The notes: generated by a model not told the origin, from the letters alone. Positions 17,368 through 25,935 are shown, numbered from the stretch's first letter. The stretch: DNA of 64,000 nucleotides from Paenibacillus macquariensis (GCF_900156375.1 NZ_FTNK01000003.1:372001-436000); one strand, 5' to 3'. Numbers and translations: made by a program.

Positions 17368-18066
17368 TCATTCAGTTGGAGGTGCGAATGAAAAAGACAT
17401 GCGTGTCGTAAAATCTGTGACGGACTGTAATAGCTGAGCTTTTTCTTCCAGAATCTTTTGATGTTGGCTTGAGATGTTTAAGTTCTCTGCTTCTGAATCT
17501 CTTAGTTTCTCTTCTAGTTCTTGAGTCTTTTGCATACTATCGTATTGATGTTTGGTAAACTCTTCGCTTAGCTGGACATATTTATTTCTTTCTTTTTCAA
17601 GCTGATATTTCAAATTCTCGATTCCGCTATTGGAGGAGCTCTGAAAGTCTTTATAATCCTCAAGGAGTTGATCATAGCTCATTTGTTTACTGGTCAATTT
17701 ATCCTCAAGATGGCTGAATTCATTCTCCTTCTCAAGAATCAAATGATCCCTCTTACTTAACTCAATCTTAAGACGATTAATACTTTCATTTGCATTGAAT
17801 AATTGATCTTCGGTATCTTTACTTTTAAATTGGAACAATTGGCGGTCATTTAATAAATTCTCAACCGCAACCACTAAATCGAAAGCTGTTTTATCCTGTT
17901 TTAGTAATTCATAGTCGAGTTTCGAAGAATCGTTACTTGTCTCTACAGGTTCGATTTCAACATTCTCTTGCATGATCATATGATTACTTTCTGACTCGGT
18001 ACGAGCGCTTAGAACATTTTTAAACCATCCCCTGGTTTTAGTAGTGGAATTAGTGTTATCGGCCAC
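17368..18066 (-). CDS. Coiled-coil protein, unknown function
   Basis: 232 residues, soluble. After an N-terminal basic patch (KTRGWFKNVLSARTE) nearly all of residues 60-220 are heptad-rich, highly charged coiled coil; the end is aromatic (RMSFSFAPPTE). GTG 18066 is preferred since GGGAG is nine bases upstream; a TTG at 18075 is too close to it. It is cotranscribed with the deacetylase (75 bp gap), so it may organise that membrane protein from the cytoplasm. No family is recognised. Confidence 0.7.
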   Translation of the reverse strand: MADNTNSTTKTRGWFKNVLSARTESESNHMIMQENVEIEPVETSNDSSKLDYELLKQDKTAFDLVVAVENLLNDRQLFQFKSKDTEDQLFNANESINRLKIELSKRDHLILEKENEFSHLEDKLTSKQMSYDQLLEDYKDFQSSSNSGIENLKYQLEKERNKYVQLSEEFTKHQYDSMQKTQELEEKLRDSEAENLNISSQHQKILEEKAQLLQSVTDFTTRMSFSFAPPTE

Positions 18067-18170
18067 AAAATACAACTCCCTTTAAATCGATTCATGATTT
18101 AGTTATCCGTATAAAAATGATAACTATAGATGATAATTGAAAAAATCCTACTATATAATATCGGTATTTA

Positions 18171-18199
18171 TGTCGAATAATTTTAGTATTATTTCGACA
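18171..18199. promoter_or_regulatory. Palindromic pair of Spo0A-box-like sites
   Basis: TGTCGAAT-AAT and ATT-ATTTCGACA form an inverted repeat in the 270-bp gap between two divergent genes. Each half contains the 0A core TGTCGAA. It is followed by AAAAAGCCCG with no T-run, so it does not look like a terminator. An operator for Spo0A or another dimeric regulator is plausible. Confidence 0.45.
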
Positions 18200-18336
18200 T
18201 AAAAAGCCCGTGCCCAGGGTCTTGGTCTTTCGTTATTTTTATAGGTAATTATAACTACAAGACTAGTGCCCTAAGGTTTTACACAAGAAAATAAGATCAT
18301 CTAACGACGATCAGTAATGTAGGAGCTGATAAGAAT

Positions 18337-19707
18337 ATGAATGGGAATTCGACAAAATCTACATTGCAAGGACCTAGTATTCAGATTGATCCTTTGTTTC
18401 CCTATTACTTAAATCGTACAGCGGAGAGTATAGCCGATGAAATTAAAAATGCGGGTTATCTTATCGTCCATTATTTTGTTGTGAATGAGTACAATGTGGC
18501 AAGCGATTTAATTGATGCTTTTCATAAGCGCGGAATTTCAGTATGGGCTATGGTTATTGGGAACGGTACATTCGATACACGTCATTTACCAATTCATTGG
18601 CAAGATTGGCGTATGGGTATGCTGAAAGATCCTAAGGATGGATTCGAGAGATTGTCTCTTTTTGCTCCGGATTATATAGGTTGGAAGAAAGCAGCATTAT
18701 CTCAACTGGTGCAAGAGAACCCTTTTGATGGAATTGAAATTGCAGAACCTTATTTTCCTGAATGGGATGGTATACGTAGAGGGATATATGGGGATGTAGG
18801 GCACTTCGCAAGTGAAGCTTTCCATGATGAGTGTGGTATGGAAATACCAGATTTCACAAATGAGCAAGCGTCTAATTATTATCTGAACACTCTTGAAATA
18901 TATAGACAATGGATATCATTGCGAGTAAGGGCGGTAAATGAATTTGTTGATGAGATGATCAATGGAGTTGATGGCGTAAGGTCCGTTCGTCCAGATATTC
19001 TAGTGGCCACTTGGTCTCTTTCTGTGAACGCACCAAATGCGCTAGAGAAAGTAAAGGAATGGCAAGGGGTTGATGCGGTATCTATGATAGGGCTTGTGAA
19101 GCCAGATATTCACTTCCTACAAACGCATTGGCCAGACTGGGTGCAAAGGTTGTTGACACCCGATTATGTTAAGGGTTATGAAGTTTTTACAGCACAGATT
19201 AGAGCGGCATACCCTAACCTCCCCTTAGGTATTCAGACGGATATTGGCTCGTTATCAGGAATGGTTCGGAGTAGAGGATGGTTGAACCAATTTCAGAATA
19301 CCGTGTTTGATTTGGGGTATGACACGTGGAGCGCATATGAATATCATTTGGGAGGTTATATGTCAGCGGAACCGCCGATTCCATTGTATGCCATACGTAC
19401 AGGAGAAGAGGAGTTGCTGATATCTTTCAATAAAAGAATTGATCCTAAGTCGAATGTGACTATTATCATTCATCCATGGTCTAATGAAGCTACGACGGAG
19501 GTAGAAATAGTGACGGATATGAGACTTGAATTCGATGGGAATCGTGTATGGGCACGGAAGAATCATTTGCCTACAGTTTCTTTTGATGTTGAAGTTAGGG
19601 GTATGAAAGATACGCCTTCACTATGGTATTTTAAAGGAAATAAAGCAAATGAAGTACCACAAGGGATGAGAATAAGAGTTCAGTATTCTCTTCATAGAAG
19701 CTTATAG
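18337..19707 (+). CDS. TIM-barrel-like protein, possible glycoside hydrolase relative
   Basis: 456 residues, no signal peptide or membrane helix. The N-terminal 340 residues show alternating strands and helices with barrel-type strand ends: YLIVHYFVVNEYN, SVWAMVIGNG, PFDGIEIAEPYFPEW, DILVATWSLS, DAVSMIG, YDTWSAYEYHLGG. The C-terminal 100 residues are beta-rich, as in glycosidases. The conserved Glu/Asp at strand ends suggest a carbohydrate enzyme, but I cannot name a family or substrate. AGGAG precedes the ATG. Stands alone; the palindromic site lies about 140 bp upstream. Confidence 0.6.
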   Translation: MNGNSTKSTLQGPSIQIDPLFPYYLNRTAESIADEIKNAGYLIVHYFVVNEYNVASDLIDAFHKRGISVWAMVIGNGTFDTRHLPIHWQDWRMGMLKDPKDGFERLSLFAPDYIGWKKAALSQLVQENPFDGIEIAEPYFPEWDGIRRGIYGDVGHFASEAFHDECGMEIPDFTNEQASNYYLNTLEIYRQWISLRVRAVNEFVDEMINGVDGVRSVRPDILVATWSLSVNAPNALEKVKEWQGVDAVSMIGLVKPDIHFLQTHWPDWVQRLLTPDYVKGYEVFTAQIRAAYPNLPLGIQTDIGSLSGMVRSRGWLNQFQNTVFDLGYDTWSAYEYHLGGYMSAEPPIPLYAIRTGEEELLISFNKRIDPKSNVTIIIHPWSNEATTEVEIVTDMRLEFDGNRVWARKNHLPTVSFDVEVRGMKDTPSLWYFKGNKANEVPQGMRIRVQYSLHRSL

Positions 19708-19801
19708 TGATACCGAAATGATAGTTGGGTTTGACATTGAGTTTTCGAAATGATAGATTCTTTCTACGAAACATAAGGGTTCGACAGAGGAGAATGAGAT
19801 A

Positions 19802-20353
19802 ATGAGTATTTATTCATTTACAGCTAACAATATTCGTGGGGTCGAGACGAGCCTTGAACAATTCAAGGGGAAAGTAGTGTTAATTGTCAATACGGCAAGT
19901 GGATGCGGATTTACTCCACAATACTCAGATATTCAGAAGTTATATGAGAAATATCAGGAACAAGGGTTGGTGGTATTAGGCTTCCCATGTAACCAATTCG
20001 CTGAGCAAGAATCCGGTAGTAATGATGAAATACATACCTTCTGTCAATTAAATTATGGCGTTACGTTCCCATTGTTTGAGAAAGTGAATGTACGTGGGGA
20101 AGAGAAGACGCCATTATTCTCATATTTAACTGAACAGGCACCATTTGAAGGATTTGTTTTGAATAATTCTTCAGCCAAAATGTTGAATGCCATGTTGAAT
20201 GATAGACTTCCAGAGTTATTAATAGGTAACGATATTAAATGGAATTTCACCAAATTCTTGATTAATAGAGATGGTGAAGTGGTTAGTCGGTTTGAGGCAC
20301 CTGTCGATCCATTAGATTTAGAGCCTGCCATTGAAGCTGAATTGAACAAATAA
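19802..20353 (+). CDS. Glutathione peroxidase-like thiol peroxidase
   Basis: 183 residues of the GPx fold, Cys type. The peroxidatic cysteine is C35 in NTASGCGFTPQ; the second signature FPCNQFAEQE and the WNFTKFLI tetrad motif are present. Bacterial members reduce peroxides with thioredoxin or bacillithiol-type thiols in the cytoplasm. AGAGGAG precedes the ATG. A single TTCGACA (19780-19786) lies just before the ribosome site and is probably chance. Followed by its own terminator. Confidence 0.93.
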   Translation: MSIYSFTANNIRGVETSLEQFKGKVVLIVNTASGCGFTPQYSDIQKLYEKYQEQGLVVLGFPCNQFAEQESGSNDEIHTFCQLNYGVTFPLFEKVNVRGEEKTPLFSYLTEQAPFEGFVLNNSSAKMLNAMLNDRLPELLIGNDIKWNFTKFLINRDGEVVSRFEAPVDPLDLEPAIEAELNK

Positions 20354-20369
20354 AATATAGAACAAAGAA

Positions 20370-20407
20370 GTTCCAGATGCTTATATACAGCTTCTGGGAT
20401 TTTTTTC
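20370..20407 (+). terminator. Terminator after the glutathione peroxidase gene
   Basis: Stem TTCCAGA-GC / GC-TCTGGGA with a loop of about nine bases is followed by seven T. Confidence 0.8.
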
Positions 20408-20543
20408 TGTCAGAATAGAAATAATGAGATTGTTCTTTTGTGTAGATTTTATTGAAGCATGATGACCTTACTACTCTATTAATCGTTTATAATGTAAATA
20501 GATAGGCTGGATCTATTGAAGAAGACTTTAATGGAGTGATGAC

Positions 20544-21548
20544 ATGCAGACACAAGATCAATACAATCGCAGCCTAAGAGACTTAAGGATTTCAATAACA
20601 GATCGTTGTAATTTTCGATGCAGATATTGTATGCCAGAAGAGATATTTGATAGTAAGTATGCTTTTCTACCCAAAGAACAAATGATGAGTGTTGACGAGA
20701 TTATACGCTTAGCTCAATTATTTACGGCTCTTGGTGTACAGAAAATACGTATTACGGGTGGAGAACCACTACTTCGTAAAGATTTGCCTGAAATTATTGA
20801 ACGAGTGTCTCAAATTTCACAAATTGAGGATGTTGCCCTTACAACCAATGGTAGTCTTTTGGCTAAACATGCTCAATTATTGAAGAATTCCGGGTTAATG
20901 AGAGTGGCAGTAAGTTTGGATGCATTAGATGATCATATTTTTATGCATATGAATGGTGGTCGTTCTCATGTTCAACCTGTTCTAAATGGAATTGAGGCAG
21001 CCGCAGAAGCTGGGCTTAAGGTCAAAGTGAACATGGTAGTACAAAAAGGTATGAACGTTGAATCCATTCTACCTATGGTAAGTTACTTCCGAGATCGAGG
21101 GCATATTCTGCGCTTGATTGAGTATATGGATGTTGGAAATACAAACGGTTGGAATTGGAATCAAGTGGTGAGTAAGAAAGAGATGTTAGAACGGATTCAT
21201 TCAGAGTGGCCATTAGAACCGATAGAGCCTAATTATTCTGGAGAAGTTGCTTCACGCTTCCGTTTTATTGATGGAAAAGGAGAGATTGGCATCATCTCAT
21301 CCGTAAGTGATGCATTCTGTTCTACGTGTACAAGAGCGAGATTGTCCTCTGAGGGGACACTATATACATGCCTATTTGCAACAAAAGGGTATGAATTACT
21401 TCCATTACTTCGCTCAGGTGTTTCTGATGAAGAGATTACATCGTATCTCGTTGATATATGGTATAACCGTAATGATCGATATTCTATAGATCGAGGTAAG
21501 AATATTAAAGACGGAACTAAGATTGAAATGTCACGTATCGGTGGCTAA
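20544..21548 (+). CDS. moaA: GTP 3',8-cyclase MoaA
   Basis: Radical SAM enzyme for the first step of molybdenum cofactor synthesis. 334 residues with the CNFRCRYC cluster (C22, C26, C29), GGEPLLRKD, the second cluster ligands in CSTCTRARLSSEGTLYTCLF and the functional C-terminal Gly-Gly (MSRIGG). GGAGTGATGAC precedes the ATG. No other moa genes are present; the gene stands alone and converges on the peptide locus across a shared terminator. It is a real MoaA, not a RiPP-maturing radical SAM enzyme. Confidence 0.93.
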   Translation: MQTQDQYNRSLRDLRISITDRCNFRCRYCMPEEIFDSKYAFLPKEQMMSVDEIIRLAQLFTALGVQKIRITGGEPLLRKDLPEIIERVSQISQIEDVALTTNGSLLAKHAQLLKNSGLMRVAVSLDALDDHIFMHMNGGRSHVQPVLNGIEAAAEAGLKVKVNMVVQKGMNVESILPMVSYFRDRGHILRLIEYMDVGNTNGWNWNQVVSKKEMLERIHSEWPLEPIEPNYSGEVASRFRFIDGKGEIGIISSVSDAFCSTCTRARLSSEGTLYTCLFATKGYELLPLLRSGVSDEEITSYLVDIWYNRNDRYSIDRGKNIKDGTKIEMSRIGG

Positions 21549-21575
21549 TTCTAAACAATGATTTGGAATGCGAAA

Positions 21576-21623
21576 AGGGGTTGGGACGAAGACGGCTATT
21601 GTCTTGGTCCCAACCTCTTTAGT
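21576..21623. terminator. Bidirectional terminator between moaA and the peptide gene
   Basis: Arms AAAGGGGTTGGGACGAAGAC and GTCTTGGTCCCAACCTCTTT pair over about 19 bases with one slip, with U-rich ends on both strands. Confidence 0.88.
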
Positions 21624-21656
21624 AGTCATTACTGAAGCAGTTAATAATTGGTCTAA

Positions 21657-21896
21657 CTACCAGGTTATCTTACTTATATTGTTTTTGGGGTTATTCTCAG
21701 ATGGGTTAGAAGGGAGAACTAAATAAAATACATCGGTTGTTTCTTCTACCATTTGGAGCTTAATGTGTTCGGGAATGATGACCCCGAGTGCTTCTTTGAT
21801 AGCTTTTTTAGGATCAGCCAAGAGTTGTGCTTTGAAGCTTGGATCTTCCCATGCTTTATTAATGATTTGCGTTTGAAGGAGAGCCTGATGCGTCAA
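21657..21896 (-). CDS. NHLP-leader RiPP-like precursor peptide with C-terminal Trp
   Basis: 79 residues from the TTG at 21896, which has AAAGGGTG at proper distance; the GTG at 21905 overlaps that site. The body reads like a nitrile-hydratase-type leader: NKAWEDPSFKAQLLADPKKA, EALGVIIPEHIKLQMVEE and FYLVLP. After LVLP comes a short polar tail, SNPSENNPKNNISKITW, ending in the only Trp outside the leader. No double-Gly cleavage site or Cys/Ser/Thr-rich core is present. It lies 70 bp downstream of the isoprenoid synthase gene on the same strand, as comX follows comQ. The likely role is a prenylated peptide, possibly a signal; that is inference. Confidence 0.7.
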   Translation of the reverse strand: MTHQALLQTQIINKAWEDPSFKAQLLADPKKAIKEALGVIIPEHIKLQMVEETTDVFYLVLPSNPSENNPKNNISKITW

Positions 21897-21966
21897 TAGA
21901 ATCACCCTTTCAAATGGTTATTATTTACTTATTAAGAATAACATGTATTATTATGTGAATCTATCA

Positions 21967-22896
21967 TTACATCGTATTATTCGACAACCAATAATAGAGT
22001 CCCCCTTTTTCTTGCAATAATTTATCTTCTTCGATAAGGTTTGCATCTTTAATTAAGTGCTCAACAAGTGTTTCATGAAATGAGGCAAGGTATGGAATGC
22101 TCAAAGTTAACTGTTGAATATATGTATGATTTGCACTCGCAATCTCCGCATAACGCTTCATAACTCCTCGGATGAAAATAGCGTTCTTAATGTGGTCTAA
22201 GCTGAGATCTCCTTCTCTACCATTCTCTGCTTGAATCATAGATAATAACCCGTTATAACTGCCATCCTCCCAGTCATCCTGCCAATCAATCCAGTCATCG
22301 GCCATTTGTAATGTAATGAGGACATGATCGATAAAGTCCGATAATATAGGTATTAGGTCAGACTGACCTGATAGGACTAAAGCACCTGTGCTTGAGAGTT
22401 TGAGAGGACTGGCCTTACGGGCCGTCATGATTAAATTAGTTTGAAAGTAATCCTGTTGATGTTCATTGGATACACTGACTGCCCATTCGATGATGTATTG
22501 GTTAAAGTGAGCCCAGAATAAAGAATTGGAAGGGAAATATGATCTGTAAATTTCGAGGAACTGCATATGAAGTAAATTGGCAAGTGGTATTTGATCTCGA
22601 TCTAACGTAGATTTACTATCCATGATGTCATCTTGAATAAAGAAATATAACATAGCAAATACATTGCCTACAGATAATTTGACATAATCCTCTTCTTTTA
22701 GCGGAATCAATTCCTTCAACCAGAAAGGTAAGAGGTAGCAAATATAATTCTTTGAGCTTTCTTCTTGGTGGGCATCAAATGCACTTAAGTAGGAGAGTCC
22801 TTTATGGTTAAGTGGCGGTGGAAATGTAGCTATTATTCGTTGTGACTCAATAAAGACTTGTGCTATTTCGTTCTCAAAGTCTTTATACCATTGCAT
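21967..22896 (-). CDS. Class 1 isoprenoid synthase-fold enzyme, ComQ-like context
   Basis: 309 residues, all-alpha. Two intact aspartate-rich motifs: DDIMD (89-93, within FFIQDDIMDSKS) and DDWID (200-204, within LQMADDWIDWQDD), which bind the Mg-diphosphate of a prenyl substrate. The length fits polyprenyl synthases and ComQ. ATG 22896 is set by AAAAGGTG seven bases upstream. Because the next gene encodes a leader peptide ending in Trp, a ComQ-like role (prenylating a peptide Trp) is a good hypothesis. A small-molecule prenyl or terpene synthase is the alternative. Divergent from the histidine kinase gene. Confidence 0.75.
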   Translation of the reverse strand: MQWYKDFENEIAQVFIESQRIIATFPPPLNHKGLSYLSAFDAHQEESSKNYICYLLPFWLKELIPLKEEDYVKLSVGNVFAMLYFFIQDDIMDSKSTLDRDQIPLANLLHMQFLEIYRSYFPSNSLFWAHFNQYIIEWAVSVSNEHQQDYFQTNLIMTARKASPLKLSSTGALVLSGQSDLIPILSDFIDHVLITLQMADDWIDWQDDWEDGSYNGLLSMIQAENGREGDLSLDHIKNAIFIRGVMKRYAEIASANHTYIQQLTLSIPYLASFHETLVEHLIKDANLIEEDKLLQEKGGLYYWLSNNTM

Positions 22897-23029
22897 GGAA
22901 TCACACCTTTTTTTGATTATATTAACATATATACCCATATGTAAGCATTCAATAATTTGTAAAATTTTAAAGTATGTGTTTATTTATTTTTGGAGTTAAT
23001 GACTCTTAGTGCAGGGAAGTAACGAAGTT

Positions 23030-23036
23030 TGTCGAA
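23030..23036 (+). promoter_or_regulatory. Possible Spo0A box before the histidine kinase
   Basis: TGTCGAA within GTTTGTCGAATTTT lies about 50 bp before the kinase ribosome site and in the shared control region with the isoprenoid synthase. Position suits a regulator site, but one copy alone is weak. Confidence 0.4.
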
Positions 23037-23084
23037 TTTTAGTTATGAAAGTAAACTTATATTGTAACTCTTTGAGGTGTGTTT

Positions 23085-24992
23085 ATGAATCGAAAGGTTA
23101 GAACAATGATTGTCGTACTCTTCGTAATCCTCATGGCTTCCACTAACATTGTATTTGCATCTAATACAATAGAGGAAAGAAATCATTCCACCGAGATTAC
23201 AAGGTGGCAATTTATGTGGGATCAGAGTCATGGTGAGGTAACAAAGAACATAAGTGGGATTCCTCCTTTAGGTACGTGGACTTGGTGTGACTCCAATCAA
23301 ATGATAGAGGATACTGATCATCAATCCGACACCGTGTGGCTTAAATTCAGATTACCACCTATAGACAGCACCGATTCAGCTATACTCATCGATAAGATCT
23401 ATGCGAAAGATATATCCATATTTTTAGACAATGAGAAGATTTATGAGGATAATAGGTCTCATACGTATGATGCGAATAGAATATTACTGCCAGTTAAACC
23501 TCAGGATGCAGGTAAAGAATTGGTTATGAGAGTGCATTCGGAGAGAGGCAGAATGGGGATGGCTGAGCAGATAATAGTGGGGAACTATCACACTCTACTT
23601 AACATGTTCGTCAAGGATAACTTAATAGATATCATCTTCGGGAGTTCAATCATATTTATTGCTGTAGTCATGTTGATTTGTACATTTTTCTTGAGAAGAG
23701 AGCAGATGTCAGATTGGTTATCTCTGGCTATCGTATTACTATCGATTGGAACATTAATCATAACGTACTCGCCCTATTTATATACTCATTATGGAGAATA
23801 TGGGGAGGTATATACGACATTATTTGATATCGCATTATTAACTTTCTTTCCTGGGTTGACCTATATCTTTGAGACTATGATTGGGAACGGGTATCGTGGG
23901 TTTATCAGTAAGTTCCGTAAATTTCAAATGATGTACTCTCTTCTTTGTCTTGCAGTGATGGTTATTAATATACTTCTTAATAACTCACTATATAGTGTCT
24001 ATTATGTTGTTTCGGTAACGATCTTAGGTATATTGATTATTATCCAGGGGTTTATCCTGTTAGTTCATGCTGCTTATTATGCAATCAAAGGTAATAAAGA
24101 TGCCATAATTATGGCTACTGGATTTGCCATATTCTCATCGGTAGTTATAGCAGAATTCATATGGTTCTACTCACAACATGGCAATTATGAAATATTTCTA
24201 TGGAAATGGGGAGTGATAGGGTTCGTAATTGCCTTAATCGTATTACTTGGGAGGAAATTTGCCTTAAATCATCGTCGAGTTGTTGAATATTCTAAGGAAC
24301 TCGAACGTTTTAATAATGAATTACAACGATCTGAGAAGATGGATATTATCAGTGAGTTAGCAGCTTCAGTAGCTCATGAAGTTAGAAATCCACTACAAGT
24401 TACAAGGGGGTTTCTACAATTATTAGAGGAGAAGTCACAAGAGAAAGAAAAGGGATATTTACAACTTGCCCTTGAGGAGTTGGATAGAGCATCGAATATC
24501 ATTACCGACTTTTTAACATTTGCTAAACCTGGACTAGAACAGATTACATTACTTGATATATCTGAGGAATTCAAGCATGTAGAAGGGATTTTGTTGCCGT
24601 TAGCTAATTTTGAAGGTGGGACTGTATATACAAATATCCCCCCTGGTCTGATGATTCATGGTAATTCTTCGAAATTTAAACAAGCACTCATTAATATGAT
24701 TAAGAATAGTATAGAAGCTTTGGTTCAAGAAGGGCATATTCGCATTTGGGCTTATCAAGAAGAGGGACAGGTTGTCGTTCATATCCGTGATAACGGAGAG
24801 GGAATGGATCCTGAAGAGATTAGGAGATTAGGGGAACCTTACTATTCAAAGAAGACTAAAGGTACAGGACTCGGACTCATGGTGACTTTCCGCATCATTG
24901 AAGCAATGGAAGGGAACGTGATATTTAATAGCGAAAAGGGCGTCGGAACGGAGGCCATCATTCGTTTTCCTGCTGCGTATCATGATGAATGA
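23085..24992 (+). CDS. 7TMR-DISM sensor histidine kinase, sporulation-kinase type
   Basis: 635 residues. Signal peptide (about 1-25), an extracellular beta domain (30-180) of 7TMR-DISM type, seven membrane helices (about 185-400), a short coil, then HisKA with phospho-acceptor H431 in SVAHEVRNPLQVTRGFLQLL and an HATPase with NMIKNSIEAL, DNGEGMD and GTGLGLMV. The HisKA resembles the KinA-KinE/KinB sporulation kinases. ATG 23085 has GAGGTG upstream; GTG 23079 overlaps that site. No response regulator is adjacent, so it is an orphan kinase that could feed the Spo0F phosphorelay. It faces the peptide/isoprenoid synthase genes and may sense their product. Confidence 0.88.
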   Translation: MNRKVRTMIVVLFVILMASTNIVFASNTIEERNHSTEITRWQFMWDQSHGEVTKNISGIPPLGTWTWCDSNQMIEDTDHQSDTVWLKFRLPPIDSTDSAILIDKIYAKDISIFLDNEKIYEDNRSHTYDANRILLPVKPQDAGKELVMRVHSERGRMGMAEQIIVGNYHTLLNMFVKDNLIDIIFGSSIIFIAVVMLICTFFLRREQMSDWLSLAIVLLSIGTLIITYSPYLYTHYGEYGEVYTTLFDIALLTFFPGLTYIFETMIGNGYRGFISKFRKFQMMYSLLCLAVMVINILLNNSLYSVYYVVSVTILGILIIIQGFILLVHAAYYAIKGNKDAIIMATGFAIFSSVVIAEFIWFYSQHGNYEIFLWKWGVIGFVIALIVLLGRKFALNHRRVVEYSKELERFNNELQRSEKMDIISELAASVAHEVRNPLQVTRGFLQLLEEKSQEKEKGYLQLALEELDRASNIITDFLTFAKPGLEQITLLDISEEFKHVEGILLPLANFEGGTVYTNIPPGLMIHGNSSKFKQALINMIKNSIEALVQEGHIRIWAYQEEGQVVVHIRDNGEGMDPEEIRRLGEPYYSKKTKGTGLGLMVTFRIIEAMEGNVIFNSEKGVGTEAIIRFPAAYHDE

Positions 24993-25035
24993 AGAGTCCT
25001 AATTGATGTAATTTTGTAAAGGGGGATTAGCAACA

Positions 25036-25869
25036 TTGGTTGATCAAGAGACATCGGAACAGCTACAGGAGGAACTTCGTAACATTGTAAAGTGGGAGAA
25101 GACACAGAAGAAGGTATTTATATGGGAGAAAATTGGACGGATTCCATTTATACTTTTAGATAAAATAACACCAAAAGCGATACGTGAAAAGTTAGGATTA
25201 GTGATCAATGAGATCGGAAGTTTTATTCAGACGGGTGGGCAGTATTTGGTACACCACAAAACGATGATGAAACGTTTGGAAAAAGCATCACAGACTAGCA
25301 CTAATCATACCGCAGAGGGGACTCTGACGCTTCAAGATGTGGGTAATTTACCATTGGCTTTGTTGGATCATGTTGCAGATGACTTGATATCCGGACGTGT
25401 TAAATTTGCAGCTGCTCAAGGAGCGACAACAGGTGTTGGTGGGGTGTTTACCATCGCTGCGGATATTCCCCTTGTTCTGGGTCTTTCGCTCAAAGTATTG
25501 CAAGAGCTAGCGTTGTGTTATGGTTTTGATCCTACGGACAAGCATGAACGGATATTTATTGTTAAGTGCCTTCAGTTCTCTTCTGCGGATGTCGTAGGGA
25601 AAAAGGCGATTCTTGAGGAATTAGCGCAATTTGATGATGTAGAACGCGAGGGACAAGTATTCTCTCAATTAAAAGGATGGCAAGAAGTTGTTACGACTTA
25701 CATGGATAGCTTCGGGTGGAAGAAATTGTTCCAACTTGTACCGATTGCTGGTATTGTCTTCGGATCTATAAGTAATAAGGCAACGATTGAAGATGTATCT
25801 GAGGCAGGTAAAATGTTGTATAAGAAACGAAGAATTCTAAGGAAGATCGAGGACCTGAAACAAATATAA
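25036..25869 (+). CDS. EcsC-family protein
   Basis: 277 residues with the EcsC signature region (GNLPLALLDHVADDLISGRVKF in pieces, AAAQGATTGVGGVFTIAADIPLVLGLSLKVLQELALCYGF in pieces) and a second hydrophobic stretch (KLFQLVPIAGIVFGSISN). EcsC proteins are peripheral or membrane-associated with poorly known function, linked in Bacillus to the EcsAB transporter, which is absent here. TTG start with AAAGGGGGA upstream. It lies 43 bp after the histidine kinase and is probably cotranscribed. Confidence 0.85.
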   Translation: MVDQETSEQLQEELRNIVKWEKTQKKVFIWEKIGRIPFILLDKITPKAIREKLGLVINEIGSFIQTGGQYLVHHKTMMKRLEKASQTSTNHTAEGTLTLQDVGNLPLALLDHVADDLISGRVKFAAAQGATTGVGGVFTIAADIPLVLGLSLKVLQELALCYGFDPTDKHERIFIVKCLQFSSADVVGKKAILEELAQFDDVEREGQVFSQLKGWQEVVTTYMDSFGWKKLFQLVPIAGIVFGSISNKATIEDVSEAGKMLYKKRRILRKIEDLKQI

Positions 25870-25876
25870 AAAAATA

Positions 25877-25935
25877 TTGGGGGGGATGGCCCAATAATCA
25901 TTGATGAAATGGTTAGGGACATCCCCCCGTTTATT
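25877..25935. terminator. Bidirectional terminator between the EcsC gene and queF
   Basis: Arms GGGGGGATG and CATCCCCCC enclose a loop of about 32 bases; T-rich ends lie on both sides. It serves two convergent operons. Confidence 0.75.

Noticed and set aside
20544..21548. MoaA as a maturase for the neighbouring peptide
   Set aside because: It has the standard MoaA double cluster and the C-terminal Gly-Gly, no SPASM or peptide-recognition domain, and is separated by a bidirectional terminator.
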